Source of the DNA: Geomonas ferrireducens
GTDB taxonomy: Bacteria > Desulfobacterota > Desulfuromonadia > Geobacterales > Geobacteraceae
Assembly: GCF_004917065.1 (NCBI RefSeq)
Contig: NZ_SSYA01000002.1
Coordinates: 597,897 to 661,896 of the forward strand
DNA: 64,000 nucleotides
Direction of reading: 5' to 3'
Shown here: positions 43,099 through 51,770 of the stretch, piece after piece
How the letters are laid out: each line of letters opens with the position of its first letter
Position numbering within the stretch: position 1 is the first letter of the stretch
Notes under the pieces: model-generated
The model's input: only the letters and a program-made list of their open reading frames with translations
The model's database searches: none
Told to the model about the DNA's origin: nothing
Translations under genes and position numbers: made by a program

Positions 43099-46000
43099 TC
43101 AGTGCTTCATCCCGGAGTATTTCAGTTTTCCTTTTTTAAGATCGTGCTTCTTCATCAGGACGAAGATCACCGGGGTCATGATGAGTACGTGGACTGCCGA
43201 GGAGATCATGCCGCCGATCATCGGCGCCGCGATCGGTTTCATTACGTCGGCACCGGTTCCCGACGACCACATGATCGGAACGAGGCCGAGGAGCGCGACG
43301 GCAACAGTCATCAGCTTCGGTCTCAGGCGCAAGACCGCTCCCTCGAAGGTAGCGTCATAGATGTCCTGCTCGGTTACGGGCCCCTTGAGGAGCCTTCGGT
43401 CGAGCGCCTCGTGCAGATAGATGACCATGACCACCCCGGTCTCGACCGCAATGCCGTAAAGGGCGATGAAGCCGACCCATACCGCGACGGACATGTTGTA
43501 ACCGAGGAGCTTCACCAGGTAAACTCCGCCCACCAGCGCGAATGGTACGGAGAGCATGACCATGCTCGCCTCGAGCGCCGAATGGAAGGTGAAGTATAGC
43601 AGGATGAAGATGATCAGAATCCCTGCAGGTACCAGCATCTGCAGCCTCGCCTTCGCGCGGACCTGGTTCTCCCACTGTCCCGACCAGGCGACGTAATATC
43701 CCGGGGGGAGCTTCAGCTGTTTTTCGAGAACCGTCTTCGCCTCGTTCACGAAGCCGCCCATGTCACGTCCGCGCACGTTCAGGAAGACGATGGAGCGCAA
43801 AAGCCCCCCCTCGCTGTTGATCTCGGGCGCACCGGTGGAGACCTTCAGCTTCGTGACCAGCGAAAGCGGGACCTGCGATCCCTCCATGCCGGAGACCAGG
43901 ATGCGCTGAATGGACGGAATGTCGCTGCGCAACTCGCGCATGTAACGCAGGCGGATCGGGAAGCGGTTGCGCCCCTCGACCGAGGTGGAGAGCATCTCGC
44001 CGCCGAGCGCCGTTGAAATCACTTCCTGGATGTCCCCAACCTGCACGCCGTAGCGCGCGGCCGCTTCACGGTCGATATCGATGTCGATGTAGTTGCCGCC
44101 GGTGACACGTTCGGCGACGACGTCGGCGGCTCCCGGTACCGTCTTCAGGATCCCCTCGGCCTGCACCGCCAGATCCTTCAGGACGTTCAGGTCGGAGCCG
44201 AAGATCTTGACGCCGAGGTCGGTGCGCACGCCGGTTGAGAGCATGTTGATGCGGTTGATGATCGGCTGGGTCCAGCCGTTTCTAACACCTATCTGCTGCA
44301 GCTTGCCGTCCAGCTCGGAGACGATGTCCGCCTTCGTTACACCGGGGCGCCATTGCTCCTTGGGCTTCAGGATTATGATGCTCTCGAACATGGAAACCGG
44401 CGCCGGGTCCGTGGAGGTCTCCGCGCGCCCCACCTTGCCGAGCACGTGCTCCACCTCAGGGACGCTCTTGATCACGGTGTCCTGTACCTGGATCAGGCGT
44501 TTCGCCTCATTGATCGAGATGTTCGGAAGCGTAACCGGCATGTACAGTAGCGATCCCTCGTCCAGAGGCGGCATGAACTCGCTGCCGATGCTCATGAACA
44601 TCGGGATGGCGATGGCGAGCGCCACTACGTTCAGCGCTATGGTGGTCTTCTTCCACTTGAGCACCCACCTGATGACCGGCGAGTACAGCTTTATGAAGAA
44701 GCTGGAGACCGGGTTGGAGCTCTCCGGCGGCATCTTCCCCTTCATGAAGAAGTACATGAGCACCGGGACCAGGGTGATGGCGATGAACGCCGACCCCATC
44801 ATGGAGAAGGTCTTGGTGAAGGCGAGCGGATGGAACATCTTCCCTTCCTGTCCCTCGAGCAGGAAGACCGGGACGAAGGAGAGGATGATGATGGCGAGCG
44901 AGAAGAAGATGGCGCGTCCCACCTGCTTGGCCGAGGTGATGATCACCTCGAGGCGCTTCTCTTTGCGCTCCTCGGGCGGCATCTCGGAAAGGTGTCGGTA
45001 GCAGTTCTCCACCATGATGACGCCCGCGTCGACCAGGACGCCGATGGCGATGGCGATCCCCCCTAGCGACATTATGTTCGACGTCACTCCCATGAGCTTC
45101 ATGGTGATGAAGGAGATGAGCACGGCGATGGGCAGGGTCAGCACGATGACAAGGGCGCTCTGGAAGTGGAGCAGGAACACGAGGATCACCAGCGAGACGA
45201 CAATCGATTCCTCTATGAGCGAGTGTTTCAGCGTGTCGATGGCGCGGGCGATGAGGTCGCTTCGGTCGTAGGAGACCATGATCTTCACGCCGGGAGGAAG
45301 CCCCTTCTCGAGCGAAACGATCTTCTCCTTGACCCGGTCGATGACGTCCTTGGCGTTTTCACCGTAGCGCATGACCACGATGCCGCCTACGGCCTCACCC
45401 TGCCCGTTCATGTCGAGCATGCCGCGGCGGATGGCGCCACCCAGTTGCACGGTGCCGAGATTTTTCACGTAGATCGGGGTGCCGCGCATGTCGGCGCCCA
45501 CGACGATGTCTTCAAGGTCGGCGGTCGACTTCACGTAGCCTCGGCCGCGGATCAGGTACTCGGCGTCGGCCTGCTCGAGCAGCCTCCCCCCCACGTCGTT
45601 GTTCGACTTCTTGATCGCCTCGGCCACCTGCCCCACCTTGATGTTGTAGGCAAAGAGGCGGTTGGGATCGAGGTCGACCTGGTACTCGCGTACGAAGCCG
45701 CCGATGGAGGCGACCTCGGCCACGCCTGGAACGGTATTCAACTGGTAACGGACGAACCAGTCCTGCAGCGTGCGCAGCTGTTCGAGGTCGTACCCCTTCC
45801 CTTCCAGCGTGTACCAGAAGACGTGTCCGACACCGGTGCCGTCAGGGCCAAGCGTCGGCACCACGCCTGCCGGAAGCAGCGAGGCGGCGTAGTTCAGGCG
45901 CTCCAGAACGCGTGTCCTCGCCCAGTAGATGTCCGCCTTGTCCTCGAAGATCACGTAGATCATGGAGAAACCGAAGGCGGAGGAGGCACGCACCGCGCGT

Positions 46001-46236
46001 ACCTGCGGGAGCCCCTGCAGGTTCACGGCGAGCGGATAGGTCACCTGGTCCTCGACCACCTGCGGAGAACGGCCGGGGTAATCGGTGAAGACGATTACCT
46101 GGTTGTCGGAAAGGTCCGGGATGGCATCCACCGGCGTCTTATAGACGGCCCACACGCCCCAGGCGATCACCAGAGCGAACATCATCAGGATGACGACTCG
46201 GTTGCGGGCGGAATATTCGATGATCTTTTCAATCAT
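43099..46236 (-). CDS. cusA: Cu(I)/Ag(I) RND efflux pump, CusA family
   Basis: A 1045-residue heavy-metal RND transporter (E. coli CusA is 1047). It has two large periplasmic loops, twelve TM helices, and the TM4 motif LVDAGVIMVENCYRHL with the proton-relay acidic residues. Met566 (SLLYMPVTLP), Met616 (PVSMFES) and Met665 (RINMLSTG) have the 50- and 49-residue spacing of the E. coli three-methionine site (573/623/672), which indicates Cu(I)/Ag(I) rather than Zn/Co. It is the third gene of cusCBA, 33 nt after cusB. The gene is full length. Confidence 0.95.
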   Translation of the reverse strand: MIEKIIEYSARNRVVILMMFALVIAWGVWAVYKTPVDAIPDLSDNQVIVFTDYPGRSPQVVEDQVTYPLAVNLQGLPQVRAVRASSAFGFSMIYVIFEDKADIYWARTRVLERLNYAASLLPAGVVPTLGPDGTGVGHVFWYTLEGKGYDLEQLRTLQDWFVRYQLNTVPGVAEVASIGGFVREYQVDLDPNRLFAYNIKVGQVAEAIKKSNNDVGGRLLEQADAEYLIRGRGYVKSTADLEDIVVGADMRGTPIYVKNLGTVQLGGAIRRGMLDMNGQGEAVGGIVVMRYGENAKDVIDRVKEKIVSLEKGLPPGVKIMVSYDRSDLIARAIDTLKHSLIEESIVVSLVILVFLLHFQSALVIVLTLPIAVLISFITMKLMGVTSNIMSLGGIAIAIGVLVDAGVIMVENCYRHLSEMPPEERKEKRLEVIITSAKQVGRAIFFSLAIIILSFVPVFLLEGQEGKMFHPLAFTKTFSMMGSAFIAITLVPVLMYFFMKGKMPPESSNPVSSFFIKLYSPVIRWVLKWKKTTIALNVVALAIAIPMFMSIGSEFMPPLDEGSLLYMPVTLPNISINEAKRLIQVQDTVIKSVPEVEHVLGKVGRAETSTDPAPVSMFESIIILKPKEQWRPGVTKADIVSELDGKLQQIGVRNGWTQPIINRINMLSTGVRTDLGVKIFGSDLNVLKDLAVQAEGILKTVPGAADVVAERVTGGNYIDIDIDREAAARYGVQVGDIQEVISTALGGEMLSTSVEGRNRFPIRLRYMRELRSDIPSIQRILVSGMEGSQVPLSLVTKLKVSTGAPEINSEGGLLRSIVFLNVRGRDMGGFVNEAKTVLEKQLKLPPGYYVAWSGQWENQVRAKARLQMLVPAGILIIFILLYFTFHSALEASMVMLSVPFALVGGVYLVKLLGYNMSVAVWVGFIALYGIAVETGVVMVIYLHEALDRRLLKGPVTEQDIYDATFEGAVLRLRPKLMTVAVALLGLVPIMWSSGTGADVMKPIAAPMIGGMISSAVHVLIMTPVIFVLMKKHDLKKGKLKYSGMKH

Positions 46237-46269
46237 GTAAAACCTCAGTGCTCAATGGAATGCCGGCAA

Positions 46270-47673
46270 CTACATCTTCATGTCGTCCATGTTCATACCG
46301 CCCTTCTTGGGAGCAGCCGGTGCGGCCGGGGCGCCGTGCCCTTCGTGTCCGCCACTCGCGCCGGGAGCGGCAGGAGTCCCTTTAGCGGGAGCCGCGGCAC
46401 CGCCGTGTCCCTCGTGGCCGCCTCCGCCTGAGCCGCCGGCAAGCTGCGCCTCGGAGTCGATCAGGTAGCCGCCGGAAGCCGCAACCTTCTCGCCCTGCTT
46501 CACCCCGGAGAGGATCTGCACCTTGTCGCCCACGCGGGCACCCACCTGTACGTCGCGCGGCTCGAACATCCCCGGCTGGGACTCGACCCAGACCACCTGG
46601 CGCTTCCCGGTGTCCATGAGCGCGGTGACCGGAACCACCAGAGCGTTCCCGAGCGGCGCCTTGATGCTCGCGTTGACGAACATGTCGGGCTTCAGTTTCA
46701 GCCCCGGGTTGGGAAGATCCACCCTCACCTTCACGGTACGGGTTTTGGGATCGAGGAAGGGGTAGATGAAGGAGACGCGCCCCGCGAAGGTCTTGCCCGG
46801 GTAGGACTGCGAGACGATCTCGACGCGCTGCCCCATCTTCACGAAGGAGAACTCGTTTTCGTACACCTCGACCTCGACCCAGACACTGGAGAGGTCGGCG
46901 ATGCTGAAGAGGGGATCACCCATGTTGACGTATTGCCCCTCCTGGACGATTTTCTCGATGACGATCCCGGAGAGCGGCGTGTAGATGGGAAGCTTGATGT
47001 TCGGGTGCCCCGCCTTCTCGAGTCCTGCGATCTGTGCATCCTTGACGCCCAGAAGCTTGAGCCTTTGGCGTGCCGAAGCGACCAGTCCCTCGCCTCCCTG
47101 CGAAATGGCCTCTATGGTTGATTTCTTGAACTGGTCGCGGCTTCTCAGGGCGAGAAGGTATTCCTGCTGGGCGGCAACAAGGTCGGGCGAGTAAACCTCG
47201 GCAACCGGCCTTCCCTTGGAAACATAGGCGCCGACCGTGTTCACGTTCAGCTTATCGATGCGTCCCGCCACCCATGCGGTCACCTTCGCCTGCCTCGCCT
47301 GGTCGTACTGCACGATGCCGACTGCGTTGATCTCCTTGGATAGAGGCGCGTAATCGGCGGCTACCGTAGCCACGTTGGCCATGACCGACTGGGTCGGCGA
47401 GAGGGAGACATGGCCGAGCATCTTCTGCTCTTCAGGGCTTGCCTGAGCTCCTTCGACCTTCTTGATCAGCTGCATCCCGCAGATTGGGCAGGTTCCGGGC
47501 TTGTCCTTGATGATAAAGGGGTGCATGGCGCAGGTGTAGAGCACCGGTCCCTGGGCGGTTTTTTCCTTCCCTGCGGGAGCCTGGTGTTTCTGCTGCCAGA
47601 AGTAGTATCCTCCGCCTGCTGCCGCAACCAGGACCAGGATGATGGGAACCGCAACCTTCAAGCTTTTGTTCAT
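46270..47673 (-). CDS. cusB: Periplasmic adaptor of the Cus efflux system, with N-terminal metal-binding domain and His/Met tail
   Basis: A 467-residue membrane-fusion protein. An N-terminal anchor helix is followed by a heavy-metal-binding domain (Cys48, His51, Cys62, Cys65 in CAMHP...CPICGM), the barrel-sandwich and alpha-hairpin (AEVYSPDLVAAQQEYLLALRS), and the beta-barrel and membrane-proximal domains (PIYTPLSGIVIEKIVQEGQYV, LSSVWVEVEVYENE). The C-terminus carries two HEGHG repeats and MNMDDMKM, an extra His/Met site not found in E. coli CusB. It connects CusA with the TolC-type channel. The SD is upstream of the ATG at 47673. Confidence 0.93.
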   Translation of the reverse strand: MNKSLKVAVPIILVLVAAAGGGYYFWQQKHQAPAGKEKTAQGPVLYTCAMHPFIIKDKPGTCPICGMQLIKKVEGAQASPEEQKMLGHVSLSPTQSVMANVATVAADYAPLSKEINAVGIVQYDQARQAKVTAWVAGRIDKLNVNTVGAYVSKGRPVAEVYSPDLVAAQQEYLLALRSRDQFKKSTIEAISQGGEGLVASARQRLKLLGVKDAQIAGLEKAGHPNIKLPIYTPLSGIVIEKIVQEGQYVNMGDPLFSIADLSSVWVEVEVYENEFSFVKMGQRVEIVSQSYPGKTFAGRVSFIYPFLDPKTRTVKVRVDLPNPGLKLKPDMFVNASIKAPLGNALVVPVTALMDTGKRQVVWVESQPGMFEPRDVQVGARVGDKVQILSGVKQGEKVAASGGYLIDSEAQLAGGSGGGGHEGHGGAAAPAKGTPAAPGASGGHEGHGAPAAPAAPKKGGMNMDDMKM

Positions 47674-47707
47674 AGGTAAGTACCTCGTGGGTGGAAATTA
47701 AATAACA

Positions 47708-49057
47708 TCACTGGTGCCCATCGGCATGTTCGCTCTCGCTGCCCTGCTCGTGCACCGAAGGTGCGTTAGAGGGAGGCGCCGAAGAGAGATCCCTGCCGAC
47801 CAGCGCTTCCAACTGGGCCAGCTTCATCTGGTAGTCCGCCATGGAGTCGTAGTACTCGCGCTCGTAGTTGAAGAGCGTCACCCGGTTGTCGAGCAGGGTC
47901 AGGAAATCGACCTTGTTGACCCGGTAACCGATGACGGCAGATTCCAGCGACTGCTCGGCCTGCGGGAGGATCCCGGTGGTGTAGAGATCGACCAGTTTCC
48001 TGCGCCGGTCCATCTGGGCCAGAAGATCGTTGATACCCGAGGATATGGTGTTTCTAGCGGCCGCGAGCTCGGCGTCGCCCATGCTCACCTCGGAGGTGGA
48101 CTCAGCAACCATCGCCTGGCGGCGCGCCTTCTGGATGGGAAGGTTGAAGGTGACCCCCAGCGAGTACATGTCGGAGCCGTCGCTCCCCATCGCCTTGTCG
48201 CGCTGCATGTACTCGAAGGAGACGTTGAAATCCGGGTAGGATTCCTTCTGCGCAAGCAGGCGCCCCGCTTTCCCCTTCTCGATCTGGGCCCGGACCGTTT
48301 TCAACTGCGGACGGCTATCCTCGGCCATGTCGAGCAACTGCTCTGAGGTGTAACCGAACGGGGGGAGCTTGAAGTCGCTTATCTCACCCACCTTGGTGCT
48401 CTGCGGACGGTTCAGCAGCGAGTTGAGATTGACCTCGAGGCTTCTGCGCTGCTGTTCCAGGGAGATCTTCATGTCGAGCATCTTAGAGCGCTCGAGGAGC
48501 GCCTTGTAGATGTCCTGCTGCGCCCCCTGCCCCACCGAGTACTTGGTCTGGGCCAAGGTAATGAAGTCGTCTAGGATCTTGATGTTTTTGTCGAGGATCG
48601 CGAGGGATCTGTCAGTGAAATAGATCTGGTAGTAGGTTTCCTTCACCATCCTGGTGAGTTCCAGCTTTCTTTCCTCGACGCTCCAGCGGTACCCTTCCGC
48701 CTCGGCGGCTGCGATGTCTTCTTTCAGCTGCCTTTTTCCCGCGAACGGGAACAGCTGGCTTATGCCGATAACCTTCTGAGTCATGCCGTCGCGCTTGAAG
48801 TTGACCGGATCGGTGACGACGCCGTTCTGGATCTTCAGCATCAGCATGGGATCTTCCAGGGCGCCGGCTTGCTTGATGCGGTTTCGGTACATCTGCCACC
48901 GCGCGGAGGAGGACTTCAGCTCAGGGTTGTTCTCCAGGGCGGATTGCACCAACAGGTCGAGGTTTTCGGGGGTGGGCTTTGTGGCGTCGGCGTGGACTGC
49001 AGGAGCGGCCAACAGAAGTGACAGTAACAGGTACAGCGGAAATAGCCGGTATTTCAT
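47708..49057 (-). CDS. cusC: Outer-membrane efflux channel, TolC/CusC family
   Basis: A 449-residue exported protein with a signal peptide (LLLSLLLAAPAVHADA) and two outer-membrane-efflux repeats typical of TolC channels (NPELKSSSARWQMYRNRIKQAGALEDP; AKTRYSVGQGAQQDIYKALLERSKML-like region; QARRQAMVAESTSEVSMG and LLDNRVTLFNYEREYYDSM). The C-terminus is His/Glu-rich (HEQGSESEHADGHQ). It is the first gene of the cus operon and provides the outer-membrane exit duct. A sigma-54-like promoter and four phased AT-rich sites lie upstream. Confidence 0.92.
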   Translation of the reverse strand: MKYRLFPLYLLLSLLLAAPAVHADATKPTPENLDLLVQSALENNPELKSSSARWQMYRNRIKQAGALEDPMLMLKIQNGVVTDPVNFKRDGMTQKVIGISQLFPFAGKRQLKEDIAAAEAEGYRWSVEERKLELTRMVKETYYQIYFTDRSLAILDKNIKILDDFITLAQTKYSVGQGAQQDIYKALLERSKMLDMKISLEQQRRSLEVNLNSLLNRPQSTKVGEISDFKLPPFGYTSEQLLDMAEDSRPQLKTVRAQIEKGKAGRLLAQKESYPDFNVSFEYMQRDKAMGSDGSDMYSLGVTFNLPIQKARRQAMVAESTSEVSMGDAELAAARNTISSGINDLLAQMDRRRKLVDLYTTGILPQAEQSLESAVIGYRVNKVDFLTLLDNRVTLFNYEREYYDSMADYQMKLAQLEALVGRDLSSAPPSNAPSVHEQGSESEHADGHQ

Positions 49058-49097
49058 GGTGACTCCGGAAACTTGGCGATATCTTTAGCTTTGACAG

Positions 49098-49113
49098 TAC
49101 ACAATCCGTGCCG
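49098..49113 (-). promoter_or_regulatory. Sigma-54-like promoter of cusCBA
   Basis: On the minus strand CGGCACG-N4-GTGTA resembles TGGCACG-N4-TTGCW, but the invariant -12 GC reads GT, so the match is partial. It lies about 40 nt before cusC and 58-107 bp downstream of the phased sites. Confidence 0.4.
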
Positions 49114-49170
49114 TACACGTAACATACTGACTTAGCGTGATTCACTGCTTAAGACGGTGCTGTGCGAGAA

Positions 49171-49240
49171 GGATATTCACCAGTCGGCGTGGAATATTAT
49201 ACAACCACCGGGAAATATTTAACGCAATGCCCTGATATTT
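49171..49240 (-). promoter_or_regulatory. Four phased AT-rich sites upstream of cusCBA
   Basis: Eight-base words begin at 49171 (GGATATTC), 49192 (GAATATTA), 49213 (AAATATTT) and 49233 (TGATATTT), at intervals of 21, 21 and 20 bp, all sharing ATATT at positions 3-7. They lie in the 306-bp gap 49058-49363, which otherwise holds no credible gene. Confidence 0.55.
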
Positions 49241-49324
49241 CTCGGCATAAAAGGAAAAATCTGAAGAACACACAGTGGGAAAAAGAGTGTTCTCCAGATT
49301 CTTCAGACTAAAGTCGTCGGCCTC

Positions 49325-49355
49325 GCCCCCCACGTGACAGAGGAACGCGGGGGGC
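49325..49355 (-). terminator. Hairpin after the ABC transporter operon
   Basis: GCCCCCC (49325-49331) pairs with GGGGGGC (49349-49355), 9 nt beyond the stop at 49364. No clear T-run follows on the minus strand. Confidence 0.4.
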
Positions 49356-49363
49356 TTGCAAAA

Positions 49364-50032
49364 CTAATCGCTGATCAGGCCGTCCTTTAAGCGTATGGTC
49401 CGGTCCGAATAAGCGCCGTTCTCCTGGTTGTGCGTGACCATTACCACGGTCTGCCCCGCCTCGTTCAGTTGCCTGAAAAGCGCCATGACTTCCTCGCTCG
49501 TCTTGGAGTCGAGGTTTCCCGTCGGCTCGTCGGCAAGAAGGATGTGCGGGTTGTTGACGATGGCCCGGGCGATGGCGACGCGCTCCTGCTCACCGCCGGA
49601 AAGCTGGTTCGGAAGCCGGTCCGTTTTCGCGCCGAGACCGACCCGCTCGAGCGCCTTGCGCGCAGCATCCCTCTTCTCTGCCGTGCTCATCTTCACGATG
49701 GCAAGCGGGAGCATGACGTTTTCCAGCGCGGTAAGGTATTGGATCAAGTGAAAGGATTGGAACACGAACCCGAGGTTCTGAGCCCTGAAGTCGGCCAACT
49801 GCTCGCTTCCCAACTGGTAAAGCTTGACGCCTGCCATCTCGACATCCCCGCTCGTGGGATGGTTCATGCCGCCGAGAACGGACAGCAGGGTACTCTTCCC
49901 AGAACCGGACTGCCCCATGATGGTGATGAACTCTCCAGCCTCGATGGTTATGTCGACTCCGCGCAGCGCCTCAACCAGGTCCGCTCCGGTCTGATACTGC
50001 TTCTTCACGTTCTTGATTTCTATGATAGCCAT
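49364..50032 (-). CDS. ABC transporter ATP-binding protein (LolD/MacB type)
   Basis: 222 residues with Walker [12 protein letters not shown], signature [15 protein letters not shown], Walker [14 protein letters not shown] and the H-loop VTHNQE, all intact. The LolD/MacB/FtsE class works with FtsX-type permeases in mechanotransmission rather than classical transport. It starts 9 nt after the permease gene and forms a two-gene operon with it. Its place between copA and cusCBA suggests a role in envelope copper handling (inference). Confidence 0.93.
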   Translation of the reverse strand: MAIIEIKNVKKQYQTGADLVEALRGVDITIEAGEFITIMGQSGSGKSTLLSVLGGMNHPTSGDVEMAGVKLYQLGSEQLADFRAQNLGFVFQSFHLIQYLTALENVMLPLAIVKMSTAEKRDAARKALERVGLGAKTDRLPNQLSGGEQERVAIARAIVNNPHILLADEPTGNLDSKTSEEVMALFRQLNEAGQTVVMVTHNQENGAYSDRTIRLKDGLISD

Positions 50033-50041
50033 GTCGTCCTC

Positions 50042-51202
50042 TTATAGAGCCCTGAGGGCTTCGGTCGGATCCATCTTGCTTGCGTGCAGCGCCGGGTAGA
50101 GGCTTGCCAGGATGCCCAGGAGAAGCGCGAGCCCGACGGAACCGAAGGCGATGGTGGTATCCCATACCAGGTGGGCGTTCTTGCTTTCAGCCATGAAAGG
50201 CAGGGCAAGTTTCGCACCTCCCATGCCCGCGGCGTATCCAAGGAGCCCGGCCAGGATGCTAACCAGGGCAGCTTCGAGCAGTATGATGCGCATGATGTGA
50301 CTCTTCCTGAAGCCGATGGCGCGGAAGACGCCGATCTCAGTGGTGCGCTCGTTCACGCTCCCCATCATGGTCACGAAGACGATCAGGGAGCCGATGAAGA
50401 CGACCACCCCCGCCATGGCGTAGGAGAAACGTTTGAACTGGTCCAGCGCTTTAAGACGTCCGGCGACTACCTGCTGAATCGCGGAAACCTTGCTGTCGGG
50501 AAGCAGTTCGGCGATCTGGTTCACCATGTCGCTGATCGGGCAGCCGGAGCAAAGTGCCGCCACCTCTGCCATGGTGATCTTCCCCTCCTTGCCGAGGATC
50601 TTCTGCACCTTCGGGAGCGAGGCGAAGACCAGCGAGTCGTCCTGAGAGCCGGTCTGGTTCAATACACCCGCCACCTTGAACTTCTCCCCTTTTATCTCGA
50701 TGGTGTCGCCGGAACTTGCGTTCAGCGTATTGGACGCGTCACTGCCTAGCAGGATGTCGTTCTCACCCTTCGGTTCCTCACCGAAAATCTGCCACCACTG
50801 TTTCATCTTCAGTTCGGCGGGGAATTCAACCCCAACCAGCAGCACGTCGTGACCATTTATCTTCACGCCGCCCAGCACCTTGGGCGAGATCGCCGAGATG
50901 TTCTTGTTGTTCTTGATCTTGCGGACCTTGTCGAGGTCTTCCTGCTTGATCTCGCGCTGGTCGAAGGTGACGCCGCCAAGGCTGATGCCGCCGTAGTTCA
51001 TGGACAGGCCGTTACTCTGCGGCGTGATCAGGATGTTCGCACCGAACTCGTCCATCTTGCGTTCTATGTCGTTGGACATGGAGCGGGTCAGGGTGACGAG
51101 GGTTACGATGGTGGCGATGCCGACCATAAGGCCGATGGTGAGGAAAGCCATCTTTGCCTTGCGCCGTTTCAGGTTGTTGATCGAGATGGTGTGCAGTTTC
51201 AT
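50042..51202 (-). CDS. FtsX-like ABC permease with extracytoplasmic CxxC
   Basis: 386 residues. TM1 (about 18-40), an extracytoplasmic MacB-PCD domain of about 210 residues, then three C-terminal TM helices (about 260-285, 305-335, 350-378), the architecture of FtsX/LolC/MacB permeases. In the extracytoplasmic domain Cys218 and Cys221 (ALCSGCPIS) form a CxxC motif not generally part of this family, which could be a redox or Cu(I) site. A strong sigma-54 promoter lies about 200 bp upstream, with GAATATTC repeats further up. Confidence 0.88.
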   Translation of the reverse strand: MKLHTISINNLKRRKAKMAFLTIGLMVGIATIVTLVTLTRSMSNDIERKMDEFGANILITPQSNGLSMNYGGISLGGVTFDQREIKQEDLDKVRKIKNNKNISAISPKVLGGVKINGHDVLLVGVEFPAELKMKQWWQIFGEEPKGENDILLGSDASNTLNASSGDTIEIKGEKFKVAGVLNQTGSQDDSLVFASLPKVQKILGKEGKITMAEVAALCSGCPISDMVNQIAELLPDSKVSAIQQVVAGRLKALDQFKRFSYAMAGVVVFIGSLIVFVTMMGSVNERTTEIGVFRAIGFRKSHIMRIILLEAALVSILAGLLGYAAGMGGAKLALPFMAESKNAHLVWDTTIAFGSVGLALLLGILASLYPALHASKMDPTEALRAL

Positions 51203-51276
51203 CTTGTCTCCGTGATGCGATATCGATCGATTGAGTTGCTGCTGAATGCTTCAAGACGTCCAGTATTCGCTTCTGG

Positions 51277-51345
51277 TTCCCCTCCCCTTGCGGGAGGGGG
51301 GGAGTGATCCGCCGAAGCGCGCACGCGAAGGCGGGTGAGGAAGAT
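51277..51345. repeat. Dispersed intergenic repeat (CCCTCCCC...GGGTGAGG type)
   Basis: CCCCTCCC-CTTGC-GGGAGGGG hairpin followed by CGAAGGCGGGTGAGG. It resembles the longer element at 54743 and belongs to the widespread family of short non-coding repeats in proteobacterial genomes. It lies in the untranslated leader between the sigma-54 promoter at 51409 and the permease. Confidence 0.5.
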
Positions 51346-51408
51346 GCCGCGGGACCGAGGAGGCGGTATCCCACGGCATCCTTTCCAACGACTACCGGGT
51401 TCCTCATT

Positions 51409-51424
51409 ATCAAGGTACGTGCCA
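51409..51424 (-). promoter_or_regulatory. Sigma-54 (-24/-12) promoter of the ABC operon
   Basis: On the minus strand TGGCACG-N4-TTGAT differs from the consensus TGGCACG-N4-TTGCW only at one base (C to A in the -12 GC). It is about 205 bp from the permease start. The remainder of the 346-bp gap 51203-51548 holds the repeat at 51277 and the paired sites at 51503, with no gene. Confidence 0.6.
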
Positions 51425-51502
51425 ACCCTGGGGGACCGCTCAAGTAGGCGAAACTTCGTCATATCCAGACACGACAGGGAAAAACGCGGCACGGCCGCGG
51501 AA

Positions 51503-51532
51503 GAATATTCAACGTACCCCGAGGAATATTCC
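51503..51532 (-). promoter_or_regulatory. Paired GAATATTC enhancer sites
   Basis: Two exact GAATATTC words (51503-51510 and 51524-51531) are 21 bp apart, 79-107 bp upstream of the -24/-12 promoter at 51409; the second extends to GGAATATTCCAC. Confidence 0.6.
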
Positions 51533-51548
51533 ACACACGGCCGTCCTG

Positions 51549-51767
51549 CTACTTCCCGACTTCGTCGCTCTTGACGAGCTTCATGCCGCAGATCGAGCAG
51601 TCCGCGGTGGGGTCGCTGCTGGTGATCCAGGGATGCATGGGGCAGGCATAGAGGGCGCTCTTCGATGAAGAAGGCTGGCTGGTGCTCTTTTTGCCGAAAA
51701 AGAACCAGAGGGTGAAGGCTATCAGGGCGATGCCGCCCAAGGTGACGATGATCTGTGCGGTATCCAT
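51549..51767 (-). CDS. Membrane-anchored heavy-metal-binding mini-protein
   Basis: 72 residues: one TM helix (about 6-24, facing out by charge), a Ser/Lys linker, and a heavy-metal-binding domain with Cys42, His45, Cys57 and Cys60 (ACPMHP...CSICGM). The same domain is at the N-terminus of CusB. It starts 3 nt after copA and is probably cotranscribed. It may deliver Cu(I) from CopA to periplasmic acceptors (inference). Confidence 0.82.
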   Translation of the reverse strand: MDTAQIIVTLGGIALIAFTLWFFFGKKSTSQPSSSKSALYACPMHPWITSSDPTADCSICGMKLVKSDEVGK

Positions 51768-51770
51768 GAC

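Noticed and set aside
45166-46431. 421-codon open frame on the plus strand
   Set aside because: Antisense to cusA and cusB; composition and lack of motif indicate a shadow.
49142-49333. 63-codon frame in the cusC upstream region
   Set aside because: No ribosome-binding site and it overlaps the phased regulatory sites; no recognisable protein features.
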